Origin: JBFKAV01 sp041621405
Lineage (GTDB): Bacteria; Pseudomonadota; Alphaproteobacteria; Rhodobacterales; Rhodobacteraceae
Length of the DNA stretch: 30,918 bases
Direction of reading: 5' to 3'
NCBI GenBank assembly: GCA_041621405.1
Contig: JBFKAV010000022.1
Location: 1-30,918 of the forward strand
Part shown: piece by piece, positions 1-6,980 of the stretch
Numbering within the stretch: position 1 is the stretch's first letter
Layout: each line of letters opens with the position of its first letter
The notes under the pieces: generated by a model
Databases searched by the model: none
Told to the model about the DNA's origin: nothing
The model's input: only the letters and a program-made list of their open reading frames with translations
Made by a program: the position numbers and the translations under genes

Positions 1-41
1 ACGCGCGCGAGTTCGAGCAGCGATTGCGTGGTCCGATCCAT
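1..41 (-). CDS. Start of a further suf-operon gene, cut by the window edge
   Basis: An ATG at 39-41 on the minus strand opens a frame that stays open to the window edge, reading MDRTTQSLLELAR. It lies 25 bases after the stop of the YIP1-like gene, on the same strand, and a purine-rich GGAGACGGGAAAG stretch stands just ahead of it. Thirteen residues are too few to name a family. From memory, Rhodobacterales suf operons often carry a second YIP1-like gene here, followed by a SufS desulfurase and a SUF assembly protein, so this may be that second membrane protein. That identity is inference; the open frame, start codon and spacing are seen. Confidence 0.5.
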   Translation of the reverse strand, partial: MDRTTQSLLELAR

Positions 42-66
42 GTCTTTCCCGTCTCCGGCGCCGAGC

Positions 67-576
67 CTAGGCGCGCCCGCTCCCGTCCTCAAGCACCCTC
101 GCCTCCGCCCCCGCCAGCGCAAGCAGCCAGTGGCCGAGAAAACCAGACGCAAGCACGAGCCCGGTTGCATCTAGCGCCACTCCGGGCCCGAGGAAGCCCG
201 CAACGAGGCCGTGCAGCAGAAAGAGCGGCGCGGTTGCCAGGAGCGTCCAGAACAACGCCAGCCGCGCTCCGAGCCAGCTGCCGCGCCCACCGATGGCCCT
301 GGCCGCAAGGTGCGAGAGCGCCGCGAGCCCATAGAGCAGAAGCGGCAGGATGAAGACGATCCCCTGCAGGGCCCCGGCGACCAGCGCCTCGAGTGGAACC
401 TCGGGGTTGAGATGGGCGTCGCGCGACAGGCGTGGCCACTGCGCGACGAAGACCAGCCCGCAGCCGACCATCAGATAGGCGAGCGCCCGCGCCTCGCCGA
501 CACCGGCGTCCAGCTGCCGCCGGATCGCCGCGCCCGGGGCGCGCCAGCTGCGCACGATCTCGCTGGAGACCGCCAT
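67..576 (-). CDS. YIP1-family-like integral membrane protein of the suf operon
   Basis: A predicted 169-residue inner-membrane protein of unknown function. The N-terminal 25 or so residues are polar, followed by about four hydrophobic segments (a YLMVGCGLVFVAQW stretch, GIVFILPLLLYGLAAL, a LALFWTLLATAPLFLLHGL stretch and GLVLASGFLGHWLLALAG). This layout matches the small YIP1-like proteins I remember from Rhodobacterales suf operons. The ATG chosen overlaps the sufD stop as TGATG, the same junction as between sufC and sufD; a GTG one codon upstream is possible. Translational coupling to sufD places it in the iron-sulfur operon, but nothing in the sequence shows a catalytic or cofactor-binding site. 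Function in Fe-S assembly is inferred from position only. Confidence 0.8.
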   Translation of the reverse strand: MAVSSEIVRSWRAPGAAIRRQLDAGVGEARALAYLMVGCGLVFVAQWPRLSRDAHLNPEVPLEALVAGALQGIVFILPLLLYGLAALSHLAARAIGGRGSWLGARLALFWTLLATAPLFLLHGLVAGFLGPGVALDATGLVLASGFLGHWLLALAGAEARVLEDGSGRA

Positions 577-1862
577 CACTTCCGCCGGCGCCGGAGCCAG
601 GCTTCGAGCCGGACCCGGATCTCATCCCGCAGGGCCTGGTCCTCGATCTCTTCAAGCGCCTCGGCGAGGAAGGCCAGCACCAGGAGGTCGGTCGCCTCGG
701 CCTCGCGCAGGCCCCTCGAGCGCAGGTAGAACAGGGCCGTCTCGTCGATGGCGCCGCTGGTGCTGCCGTGCGAGCACTTCACGTCGTCGGCGTAGATCTC
801 GAGCTCGGGCTTGACCAGGAAATTGCTGTTCTCATCCAGAAGCAGCGACTGGCTGATCTGGTAGCCGTCGGTCTGCTGCGCTCCGGGCTTGACCAGGATC
901 TTGCCCTGGAACACGCCGGTCGCGCCATTTCGCAGCACCTTCTTGAACACCTGCCGGCTTTCGCAGCCGACCGCGTCGTGGGTGACGAAGACCGTGTCGT
1001 CGTGGTGGAAGTCGCCATCACCGACGCAGGCCCCGGCCACGTGAGCCACCGCCCCGTCGCCGACGATATCGATCACCGCCTCGTTGCGCGTCAGCCGACC
1101 GTTTGCGGTGAGGGTGAAGCTCTTGAAGCTGGCCGCGCTGCCCAGGCGGGCAAAGATATGCGTCATCGCGCGGCGCTCGTGGTCACGGCCCTGCAGGCGG
1201 ATGTGGTGGAACGCAGCGCCATCTGCGACGTCCACCTCCATCACCTTGTTGAACCGTGCCGCTGCGGGGCCGTTCTCCAGCACCGTCAGGTCGGCGCCGG
1301 GCTCGACCTTCACGACGTGGTGGAGGATCGCGTCGGAAGTCTCTGACTGGTGGAGATAAACCAGGCTCACGGCCTTGGTCGCCCGGGCCGTCGCGCGGAT
1401 CAGCACCCCGTCCGAGGCGAAGGCCGTGTTGAGCGCCGCTAGCGGGCGCGGCACAGGCTTCTGTGCCTGCGCCTCGAGCCGGCCGTAGAGGTCCTTCGCC
1501 CAGTGAATGTCGTGCCGCCCCGCCTCGGCGAGCCGCTCGATCTCCACCCCGGAGGCCGCAAGATCGTCGGAGGCCGCGGCATCGAACATGCCGTCGACGA
1601 AGACGATTCGCACCCGCTCGACCGCCTCGAAGGGCGGCGCCTCCTGCGCCTCGAACAGCGCCGCCTTTGGCGCCGCCGCGGTGGTCAGGCTCGTTGGATC
1701 GGTCCAGCGCCAGTATTCGTCGCGGCGCCCGGGAAGCCCCATCGCGGTCAGACGCCCGAGCGCCGCCTTGCGCGCCTCCGCGGCCCACGCCCCGCTCTCA
1801 GGCAGCGTGAGCCCGGAAAGCCGTTCGGCCGTGGGGTCGGGTTTCGGCTGCGGGGCTGCCAT
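576..1862 (-). CDS. sufD: SufD, Fe-S scaffold subunit
   Basis: SufD pairs with SufB on a SufC dimer to form the SufBC2D complex on which Fe-S clusters are built in the cytoplasm. The 428-residue length fits the family. The C-terminal half carries the SufB/SufD beta-helix core, with the hallmark KCSHGSTSGAIDE and LFYLRSRGL segments; the N-terminal part (MAAPQPKPDPTAE onward) is the variable helical region. The start is the ATG that overlaps the sufC stop as TGATG. The frame extends upstream inside sufC, but that extension is arginine-rich shadow sequence. The downstream YIP1-like gene overlaps its stop in the same way, so sufC, sufD and that gene are probably translated as a coupled unit. Confidence 0.96.
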   Translation of the reverse strand: MAAPQPKPDPTAERLSGLTLPESGAWAAEARKAALGRLTAMGLPGRRDEYWRWTDPTSLTTAAAPKAALFEAQEAPPFEAVERVRIVFVDGMFDAAASDDLAASGVEIERLAEAGRHDIHWAKDLYGRLEAQAQKPVPRPLAALNTAFASDGVLIRATARATKAVSLVYLHQSETSDAILHHVVKVEPGADLTVLENGPAAARFNKVMEVDVADGAAFHHIRLQGRDHERRAMTHIFARLGSAASFKSFTLTANGRLTRNEAVIDIVGDGAVAHVAGACVGDGDFHHDDTVFVTHDAVGCESRQVFKKVLRNGATGVFQGKILVKPGAQQTDGYQISQSLLLDENSNFLVKPELEIYADDVKCSHGSTSGAIDETALFYLRSRGLREAEATDLLVLAFLAEALEEIEDQALRDEIRVRLEAWLRRRRK

Positions 1863-2617
1863 CACGCCACCTCCGCGGCGAATTCGCCGTAGCCCTGCGT
1901 CTCCACTTCGAGCGCCAGCTCGGGACCGCCGGTCTTCACGATCCGCCCGTCGGACATGATGTGCACGACATCGGGCTGGATGTGGTTGAGAAGTCGCTGG
2001 TAGTGGGTGATCACGAGGAAGCCGCGGCCGGCGTCTCGCAGCGCGTTCACGCCTTCGGCCACGAGCCGCATCGCGTCGACGTCGAGCCCCGAGTCGGTCT
2101 CGTCGAGGATGCACATCCTCGGCTCCAGCATCGCCATTTGCAGGATCTCGTTGCGCTTTTTCTCACCGCCCGAAAAGCCCACGTTGACCGGGCGTTTCAG
2201 CATCTCGGCATCGATGTTCAGGGCCTTGGCCTTCTCGCGGATCACCTTGAGAAATTCGGCCGAGCTCATTTCCTCCTGCCCGCGCGCCTTGCGCTGGGCG
2301 TTCACGGCGGTGCGGAGGAAGGTCATGTTGCCCACGCCGGGGATCTCGACCGGATACTGGAAGGCCAGGAAGAGGCCGGCCGCGGCGCGCTCCTCCGGCT
2401 CCATCTCCAGAAGATCGGCGCCTTCGAGGGTGGCGCTTCCTTGCGTCACCTCGTAGCCGGCGCGCCCCGCGAGCACGTAGGAGAGCGTGGATTTCCCCGA
2501 GCCGTTCGGTCCCATGATCGCATGCACCTTTCCCGCGTCAACGGTCAGGTCCACGCCCTTGAGGATCGCCTTGTCCTCTTCCTCCAGCTTCACGTGCAAG
2601 TTCTTGATCTCGAGCAT
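1862..2617 (-). CDS. sufC: SufC, Fe-S assembly ATPase
   Basis: Cytoplasmic ABC-type ATPase that drives conformational change in SufBD during cluster assembly. The 251 residues are a single nucleotide-binding domain: Walker A GPNGSGKST at 36-44, Q-loop Gln87 in the AFQYP segment, signature FSGGEKKR at 148-155 (the usual SufC variant of LSGGQ), Walker B MCILDE ending in Glu173, and H-loop His205 in ITHYQR. All motifs are intact. The ATG is preceded by GAGG at five bases. It is 90 bases downstream of the 173-aa gene, a gap that holds a very stable hairpin, and overlaps sufD. Confidence 0.98.
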   Translation of the reverse strand: MLEIKNLHVKLEEEDKAILKGVDLTVDAGKVHAIMGPNGSGKSTLSYVLAGRAGYEVTQGSATLEGADLLEMEPEERAAAGLFLAFQYPVEIPGVGNMTFLRTAVNAQRKARGQEEMSSAEFLKVIREKAKALNIDAEMLKRPVNVGFSGGEKKRNEILQMAMLEPRMCILDETDSGLDVDAMRLVAEGVNALRDAGRGFLVITHYQRLLNHIQPDVVHIMSDGRIVKTGGPELALEVETQGYGEFAAEVA

Positions 2618-2643
2618 GTCGTCCTCATTCGGAATGGCAGAAT

Positions 2644-2669
2644 AGGGGCGCCCGCCGCGCGGGGCCCCT
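2644..2669 (-). repeat. Stable GC hairpin just upstream of sufC
   Basis: On the minus strand AGGGGC pairs with GCCCCT, and directly inside CCCGC pairs with GCGGG around a GCG loop, leaving one bulged C: 11 base pairs in all. It lies between the stop of the 173-aa gene and the sufC start, inside the operon. No run of T follows (the next bases are ATTCTG), so it is a poor Rho-independent terminator. An intercistronic RNA processing or stability element, or a partial attenuator, is more likely; that role is inference. Confidence 0.6.
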
Positions 2670-2707
2670 GGTGTCGTTGTCGAGTGATTGAGCTCTAGGC
2701 GCCGGCC

Positions 2708-3229
2708 TCAGGCAGGGCCGATGCGGGCCATGATGTCGGCCACGTAGCGCTCGGAATAGAGTGTCTCGAAGAGCTCGGGCGCCCGCACCACGAACAGCGC
2801 CTGGAACAGCACCATGACCACGAAGCCGGCCAGGAATGCCTTGCCGCGCATGCCGCCCGAAAGCTTGAGCGACCAGCGCAACAGCAGCGCGATGACCAGC
2901 GCCAGGCCGACGTCGGCGTACCAGGCGTATTCCGCATAGAGCGGCTGCTCGGTGAGGAAATGGAAGCCCGCCGCCCGGGAAGCCACCACGGCGAGGCCGC
3001 CGAAGGCGAAGGCGCCGGGCACGATCAGCATCTCCGCGAAGAACGACCGCCCCGAGCCGCGAAGCGACGCCACGCGGCGAATGCGGCGGCGCGAGCGCTG
3101 GCCCTTCGTCGCCTCGTCCACCGGCCCGATATAGACATGGCGGGTCGTGTTCTCGCCGCCCGCCCTTATCCGTACCAGCCGATCCTTGAAGGCCTGCTGT
3201 TGCGTCTCGCTGCCAATCGCCGCGCCCAA
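2708..3229 (-). CDS. Unknown 173-aa membrane protein of the suf operon
   Basis: A protein of unknown function encoded between sufB and sufC. The first 60 residues are basic and hydrophilic (KGQRSRRRIRRVASLRGSGR), followed by about three hydrophobic segments: FFAEMLIVPGAFAFGGLAVVAS, a YADVGLALVIALLLRW stretch and FLAGFVVMVLFQALFVV. The start is a TTG: there is no upstream ATG, and the next ATG would remove the basic domain. TTG is supported by GAGGGG seven bases upstream. I recall similar unnamed proteins at this place in Rhodobacterales suf operons, but know of no assigned role. The basic N-terminus next to a membrane segment predicts an N-in topology. Confidence 0.8.
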   Translation of the reverse strand: MGAAIGSETQQQAFKDRLVRIRAGGENTTRHVYIGPVDEATKGQRSRRRIRRVASLRGSGRSFFAEMLIVPGAFAFGGLAVVASRAAGFHFLTEQPLYAEYAWYADVGLALVIALLLRWSLKLSGGMRGKAFLAGFVVMVLFQALFVVRAPELFETLYSERYVADIMARIGPA

Positions 3230-3420
3230 GGTCTTTCCCCTCTTTTCCAGACGCGACCAGAGCTATCGGGCCACCTTGGCAAAAAAGGGGCAGGCATAGG
3301 GAAATCGTCGGGAGTCGCACGGCGATCAACCCGGAAGCCGCCGCCCGGCAGCGGTGTCCGGCCATCGGCGCTGGCCAGAGATGGCGGAAGGGTCGAGCGA
3401 TCATCGCCGGCTAACCTCGC

Positions 3421-3744
3421 TCAGGACCGCTGCAGAATCATCGCGTTGACGACGCGGCGCACGAAGGGCGCCATGCCGCTCGGGCCGGAGCTGCGATCCT
3501 TCAGGTGGATCGAGATGTCGGGGCGGATCGACGCGATGACGCCGACAAGGTCGCCGCGGATCGAATCGTCGAGCCCCGCGCCCATGATCACGCAGGCGAT
3601 CCCCGGCTCCTTTTGCAGCTGGGCAACCACTTCGCCGTGATCGTGTGCGCCGAGCCAGCGGATGTGCAGGTCTTCGAGCTCGTCGGCCAGATGACCTACG
3701 ATTCCGGGCAGCTTGCCGACGAGGAGTACGACCGGTTTCGTCAT
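3421..3744 (-). CDS. Unknown 107-aa soluble protein coupled to sufB
   Basis: A small, probably cytoplasmic protein of unknown function. Its ATG overlaps the sufB stop as ATGA, so it is probably translated by coupling with the scaffold gene. The sequence looks like a Rossmann or receiver-like alpha/beta fold: a TKPVVLLVGKLP beta strand, an acidic helix, IRWLGAHDHGEVVAQL, then ACVIMGAGLDDSIRGDLVGVI and a basic C-terminus. It has one cysteine (Cys51), so it is unlikely to hold a cluster alone. It lacks the Asp/Lys pattern needed to call it a response regulator. Only its position suggests a role in Fe-S assembly or its control. Confidence 0.8.
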   Translation of the reverse strand: MTKPVVLLVGKLPGIVGHLADELEDLHIRWLGAHDHGEVVAQLQKEPGIACVIMGAGLDDSIRGDLVGVIASIRPDISIHLKDRSSGPSGMAPFVRRVVNAMILQRS

Positions 3745-5237
3745 CCCACACTCCCTTCGAGGCTGATCGCCACCAGGCTTTGCGCCTCCATGGCGAACTC
3801 CATGGGCAGCGCCTGCAGCACCTCCTTGCAGAAGCCGTTGACCACCAGCGCCACGGCCTCCTCCTCGTCCATGCCGCGCTGACGGCAATAGAACAGCTGG
3901 TCCTCGTCGACCTTGGACGTGGTGGCCTCGTGTTCGACCCGCGAGGAGTTGTTCTTCACTTCGATGTAGGGAACCGTGTGCGCTCCGCACTGGTCGCCGA
4001 TCAGGAGCGAGTCGCACTGGGTGTAGTTGCGGCTCCCTGCGGCCTTGGGGTGCATCGAGACGAGCCCGCGATAGGTGTTCTGTGCCTTGCCCGCGGAAAT
4101 CCCTTTGGAAACAATGCGCGAGCGGGTGTTCTTGCCAAGATGAAGCATCTTGGTTCCGGTATCGGCCTGCTGGTAGTTGTTGGTGATGGCGATCGAGTAG
4201 AATTCGCCCTGGCTTTCATCGCCCCGGAGAATGCAGGAGGGGTATTTCCAGGTGATCGCCGAGCCGGTTTCCACCTGGGTCCACATCACCTTCGAGCGCG
4301 GGCCCCGGCAATCGGCGCGTTTGGTGACGAAGTTGTAGATGCCACCGCGGCCCTCCTCGTCGCCCGGGTACCAGTTCTGCACGGTGGAGTACTTTACCTC
4401 GGCATCGTCGAGGGCCACGATCTCGACCACCGCGGCGTGAAGCTGGTGGGTCTCGCGCTTGGGCGCGGTGCAGCCTTCGAGGTAGCTGACGTAGGAGCCC
4501 TTGTCGGCGATGATCAGCGTCCGCTCGAACTGGCCGGTGTTCTCGGCATTGATCCGGAAGTAGGTCGAGAGCTCCATCGGGCAGCGCACCCCCGGCGGCA
4601 CGTAGACGAAGGAGCCGTCGGAGAACACCGCCGCGTTCAGCGTGGCGAAGAAGTTGTCCGACTGCGGAACCACCGAGCCGAGGTACTTCTTCACCAGTTC
4701 GGGGTGCTCGCGGATCGCCTCGGAGATCGCGCAGAAGATGACGCCTGCCTTCATGAGCTCCTCCTTGAAGGTGGTGCCCACCGAAACGCTGTCGAACACC
4801 GCATCGACCGCAACCCGCCGGCCGTCGGCCGGGGTTTCTCCTGCGCCTTCCACTCCGGCCAGAATCATCTGCTCCTTCAGGGGGATGCCGAGCTTTTCGT
4901 AGGTGGCGAGGAGCTTCGGATCGACCTCGTCGAGGCTCTTCGGCTTGGCGTAGTAGTACTGCTCCTGGTAGTCGATCTTCGGATAGTGGACCATCGCCCA
5001 GCGCGGCTCGTCCATCTGCTCCCAGCGGCGGTAGGCCTGCAGGCGCCACTCTGTCATCCAGCCCGGCTCGCCGTTCTTGTCCGAGATCAGCCGAACGATC
5101 TCCTCGGAGACGCCCTTCGGCGCGTACTCCATCTCGATGTCGGTTTCCCAGCCATACTTGTACTTGCCCATGGACTGGACGGTCTCGACCGTCTCGCGGT
5201 CCACGCCCTCGCGGACATCTGCGTCCAACGTCGCCAT
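3741..5237 (-). CDS. sufB: SufB, Fe-S scaffold subunit
   Basis: Core scaffold of the SufBC2D complex, where persulfide sulfur and iron become a cluster in the cytoplasm. The 498 residues match the family length. Recognisable signatures run from WMTEWRLQAYRRW near residue 50 through YVPPGVRCPMELSTYFRIN and YLEGCTAPKRETHQLHAAVVE to the C-terminal DQLFYCRQRGMDEEEA and VNGFCKEV. I chose the ATG giving MATLDADVREG, with AAAGGA at a good distance; an in-frame ATG 42 bases upstream sits only three bases after the desulfurase stop and has GAGGA touching it, too close for initiation. Its stop overlaps the 107-aa gene. Confidence 0.97.
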   Translation of the reverse strand: MATLDADVREGVDRETVETVQSMGKYKYGWETDIEMEYAPKGVSEEIVRLISDKNGEPGWMTEWRLQAYRRWEQMDEPRWAMVHYPKIDYQEQYYYAKPKSLDEVDPKLLATYEKLGIPLKEQMILAGVEGAGETPADGRRVAVDAVFDSVSVGTTFKEELMKAGVIFCAISEAIREHPELVKKYLGSVVPQSDNFFATLNAAVFSDGSFVYVPPGVRCPMELSTYFRINAENTGQFERTLIIADKGSYVSYLEGCTAPKRETHQLHAAVVEIVALDDAEVKYSTVQNWYPGDEEGRGGIYNFVTKRADCRGPRSKVMWTQVETGSAITWKYPSCILRGDESQGEFYSIAITNNYQQADTGTKMLHLGKNTRSRIVSKGISAGKAQNTYRGLVSMHPKAAGSRNYTQCDSLLIGDQCGAHTVPYIEVKNNSSRVEHEATTSKVDEDQLFYCRQRGMDEEEAVALVVNGFCKEVLQALPMEFAMEAQSLVAISLEGSVG

Positions 5238-5282
5238 TACCTGATCCTTTCCATGTTCGCGCAAGAGTTTCGGCCCCATTCC

Positions 5283-6365
5283 TCAAGCAGCCCGCGAGCT
5301 GCGTTTCCGATACGCTTCGGCCCAGGCGCCGGCGAAACGCAGCACCTCGGCTTCCGTCGTCGTCGCCCCGAGCGAGACGCGGATCGACGATCCCGCCACC
5401 TCGGGTCCGAAGCCCATCGCCGTCAGCACCCGGCTTTCCCGCACCTTGCCCGAGGAACAGGCGGACCCCGCCGACACGGCGAAGCCCGCCAGGTCCATCT
5501 GCATCACCTGGGTCTCGCCCTTCCAGCCGGGCATTGCAAAACACGTCGTGTTGGGCAGCCGCGGGCCGTCCTTCCCGACAAAAATAGTCTCCTTACTCTC
5601 GGCTTCCAGAGCCGATTCCAGAGCGTCCCTGAGCTCGCGCACCCGTTCCGTGACGCCGGACTGCAGATCCTGCATCACGGCCTCGATCGCCGCACCGAAG
5701 CCCGCGACCCCGGTGACGTTCTCGGTGCCCGAGCGCCGCCCGCGTTCCTGTCCGCCGCCGACCGCAAGCGGCTCGATGTCGAGTCCCTCGCGGACGATCA
5801 GCGCGCCCACTCCCTTCGGCCCTCCCAGCTTGTGCGCCGACAGGATGGCGAAGTCCGCCCCGCTCCAGCCGAAGGCGAAGGGAATCCGCCCCACGGCCTG
5901 GGTGACGTCGAGCATGAGCCAGTCGCAGCGCGCCGCGCCATAGGGCCAGCGGCCGTCGACCTTCTCGGGCGGCTCGGTCACCACCCCGGTCTCGCCGTTG
6001 GCTAGGCCCATCGCCAGGGTGTGCCCCCGGCCCTCGAGGTTGCCCTCGAGCGGCCCGAGGTCGAGATGGCCCCAGAGCGCATCATGCGCTGTGTCCTGAA
6101 CGCAGACGGCATGGCCGGCCGGCCGCACCGCCAGCACCCGCGCCGCCTCGGTCGCGCCGCTGGTGAACACCACTTCCGACGGCTCGGCTCCGAGTGCGGC
6201 TGCCACCTGCTCACGCGCTTTCTCGACGATGGCCCTGGCGGCGCGCCCCTCGGCATGGACCGAGGAAGGATTGCCGACGACATCCATTGCCGCCGCCGCC
6301 GCAGCCTTCGCCTCGGGGCGCATCGGCGCGGTGGCGTTCCAGTCGAGATAGACCCGCCCGCTCAT
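5283..6365 (-). CDS. iscS: IscS/NifS-type cysteine desulfurase
   Basis: PLP-dependent enzyme that takes sulfur from L-cysteine as a protein persulfide and feeds SufB. The 360 residues show the class V aminotransferase fold: TSGATEA at 68-74, PLP-stacking His94, DVTQAVGR around 155, the PLP lysine Lys179 in SAHKLGGPKG, and catalytic Cys303 in the mobile loop SAGSACSSGK. The loop pattern is that of group I (IscS/NifS) rather than SufS. It is 20 to 40 residues shorter than typical IscS, and the segment after GATEA (ARVLAVRPAG) lacks the usual Asn. The start overlaps the iscR stop as ATGA. A second, SufS-type desulfurase may lie beyond the left edge. The symbol reflects subfamily, not proven specificity. 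Confidence 0.9.
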   Translation of the reverse strand: MSGRVYLDWNATAPMRPEAKAAAAAAMDVVGNPSSVHAEGRAARAIVEKAREQVAAALGAEPSEVVFTSGATEAARVLAVRPAGHAVCVQDTAHDALWGHLDLGPLEGNLEGRGHTLAMGLANGETGVVTEPPEKVDGRWPYGAARCDWLMLDVTQAVGRIPFAFGWSGADFAILSAHKLGGPKGVGALIVREGLDIEPLAVGGGQERGRRSGTENVTGVAGFGAAIEAVMQDLQSGVTERVRELRDALESALEAESKETIFVGKDGPRLPNTTCFAMPGWKGETQVMQMDLAGFAVSAGSACSSGKVRESRVLTAMGFGPEVAGSSIRVSLGATTTEAEVLRFAGAWAEAYRKRSSRAA

Positions 6366-6823
6366 CCGTCGTCCACCACGGTGAAGAGCGTGGGCACCGC
6401 CGGACAGGGTGTCAGATCGTTCTTCACCACGTCCGAAAGCCGGGTCTGGTGCAGGAACACGTAGACATGCGCCGAAAGGCTTTCCCAAAGCCGGTTGGTC
6501 ATGCTCTGCGCCCGGGTGCCGGAATGCGCGCCGGTTGCGCCCGCGCCCTCGTGCAGCGCGCTGACGGTTTCGTCCACCGCCGCGAGGATCTCGCTGATCC
6601 GGATCGCCTCGGGCGCCCGCGCCAGCCGATAGCCGCCGCCCGGGCCCCGCACCGACTCGACCAGCCCCGCGCGCCGCAGCTTCACGAAAAGCTGCTCGAG
6701 ATAGGGCAGCGAGATATCCTGCCGCCGGGAAACCTCGGCAAGCGACACCAGCGTCTCAAGCGGCTGATCGGCGAGGTCGGCAAGGGCAACCATCGCGTAG
6801 CGTCCCTTCGTGCTGAGTTTCAT
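6362..6823 (-). CDS. iscR: Rrf2-family regulator IscR, single-cysteine type
   Basis: Transcription regulator that senses Fe-S status and controls the suf operon it heads. The 153 residues start MKLSTKGRYAMVALADLA, the classic Rrf2 winged-helix opening, with the recognition helix near LPYLEQLFVKLRRAGLV and the wing at RGPGGGYRLAR. Escherichia coli IscR binds [2Fe-2S] through three closely spaced cysteines near residues 92-104; here that region is EGAGATGAHSGTRAQ with no cysteine, and the only cysteine is Cys140. From memory, Rhodobacter sphaeroides IscR is of this type and represses iron-sulfur genes, so the difference is probably native. A likely operator lies in its own promoter (6908-6924). 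Confidence 0.95.
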   Translation of the reverse strand: MKLSTKGRYAMVALADLADQPLETLVSLAEVSRRQDISLPYLEQLFVKLRRAGLVESVRGPGGGYRLARAPEAIRISEILAAVDETVSALHEGAGATGAHSGTRAQSMTNRLWESLSAHVYVFLHQTRLSDVVKNDLTPCPAVPTLFTVVDDG

Positions 6824-6907
6824 CGATCCCCGCCCCCCGAACCCGTTGACTGCCGCCAACGGGGCGCTTACTTCCGTGCAGACCCGCCGGGCCCTGCCCG
6901 GATTGCG

Positions 6908-6924
6908 TTTAGAACACTTCTAAA
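6908..6924. promoter_or_regulatory. Inverted-repeat operator between iscR and the hydrolase gene
   Basis: TTTAGAA-CAC-TTCTAAA is a perfect 7-3-7 inverted repeat and an AT-rich island in very GC-rich DNA. It covers the -10 box of the predicted iscR promoter, the placement expected for a repressor. As I remember it, the Iron-Rhodo-box described for Rhodobacterales and attributed to IscR has a similar TAGAA/TTCTA palindrome. The repeat and overlap are seen; IscR as the binder is inference. It also lies 56 bases upstream of the divergent hydrolase gene and could affect that too. Confidence 0.8.
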
Positions 6925-6945
6925 TTGCCCGAGCGAATTCGTCAA
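6917..6945 (-). promoter_or_regulatory. Predicted sigma-70 type promoter of the iscR-suf operon
   Basis: Reading the minus strand, TTGACG (6940-6945) matches the -35 box at five of six positions, followed by a 17-base spacer and TAGAAG (6917-6922) as a -10 box (four of six). This would give a leader of about 85 bases before iscR. The -10 lies inside the inverted repeat. Confidence 0.6.
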
Positions 6946-6980
6946 GAAACGCCGGCGCGGAGAGGGAAAGAGGCACGTTC

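Noticed and set aside
5235..5279. Alternative sufB start 14 codons upstream
   Set aside because: The GAGGA before it touches the start codon, while the downstream ATG has well-spaced AAAGGA and a normal SufB beginning.
3645..6005. A 786-codon open frame on the plus strand opposite sufB and the desulfurase gene
   Set aside because: It is antisense to well-supported genes, has low-complexity His/Arg/Leu/Ala composition typical of GC-rich shadow frames, and no recognisable domain.
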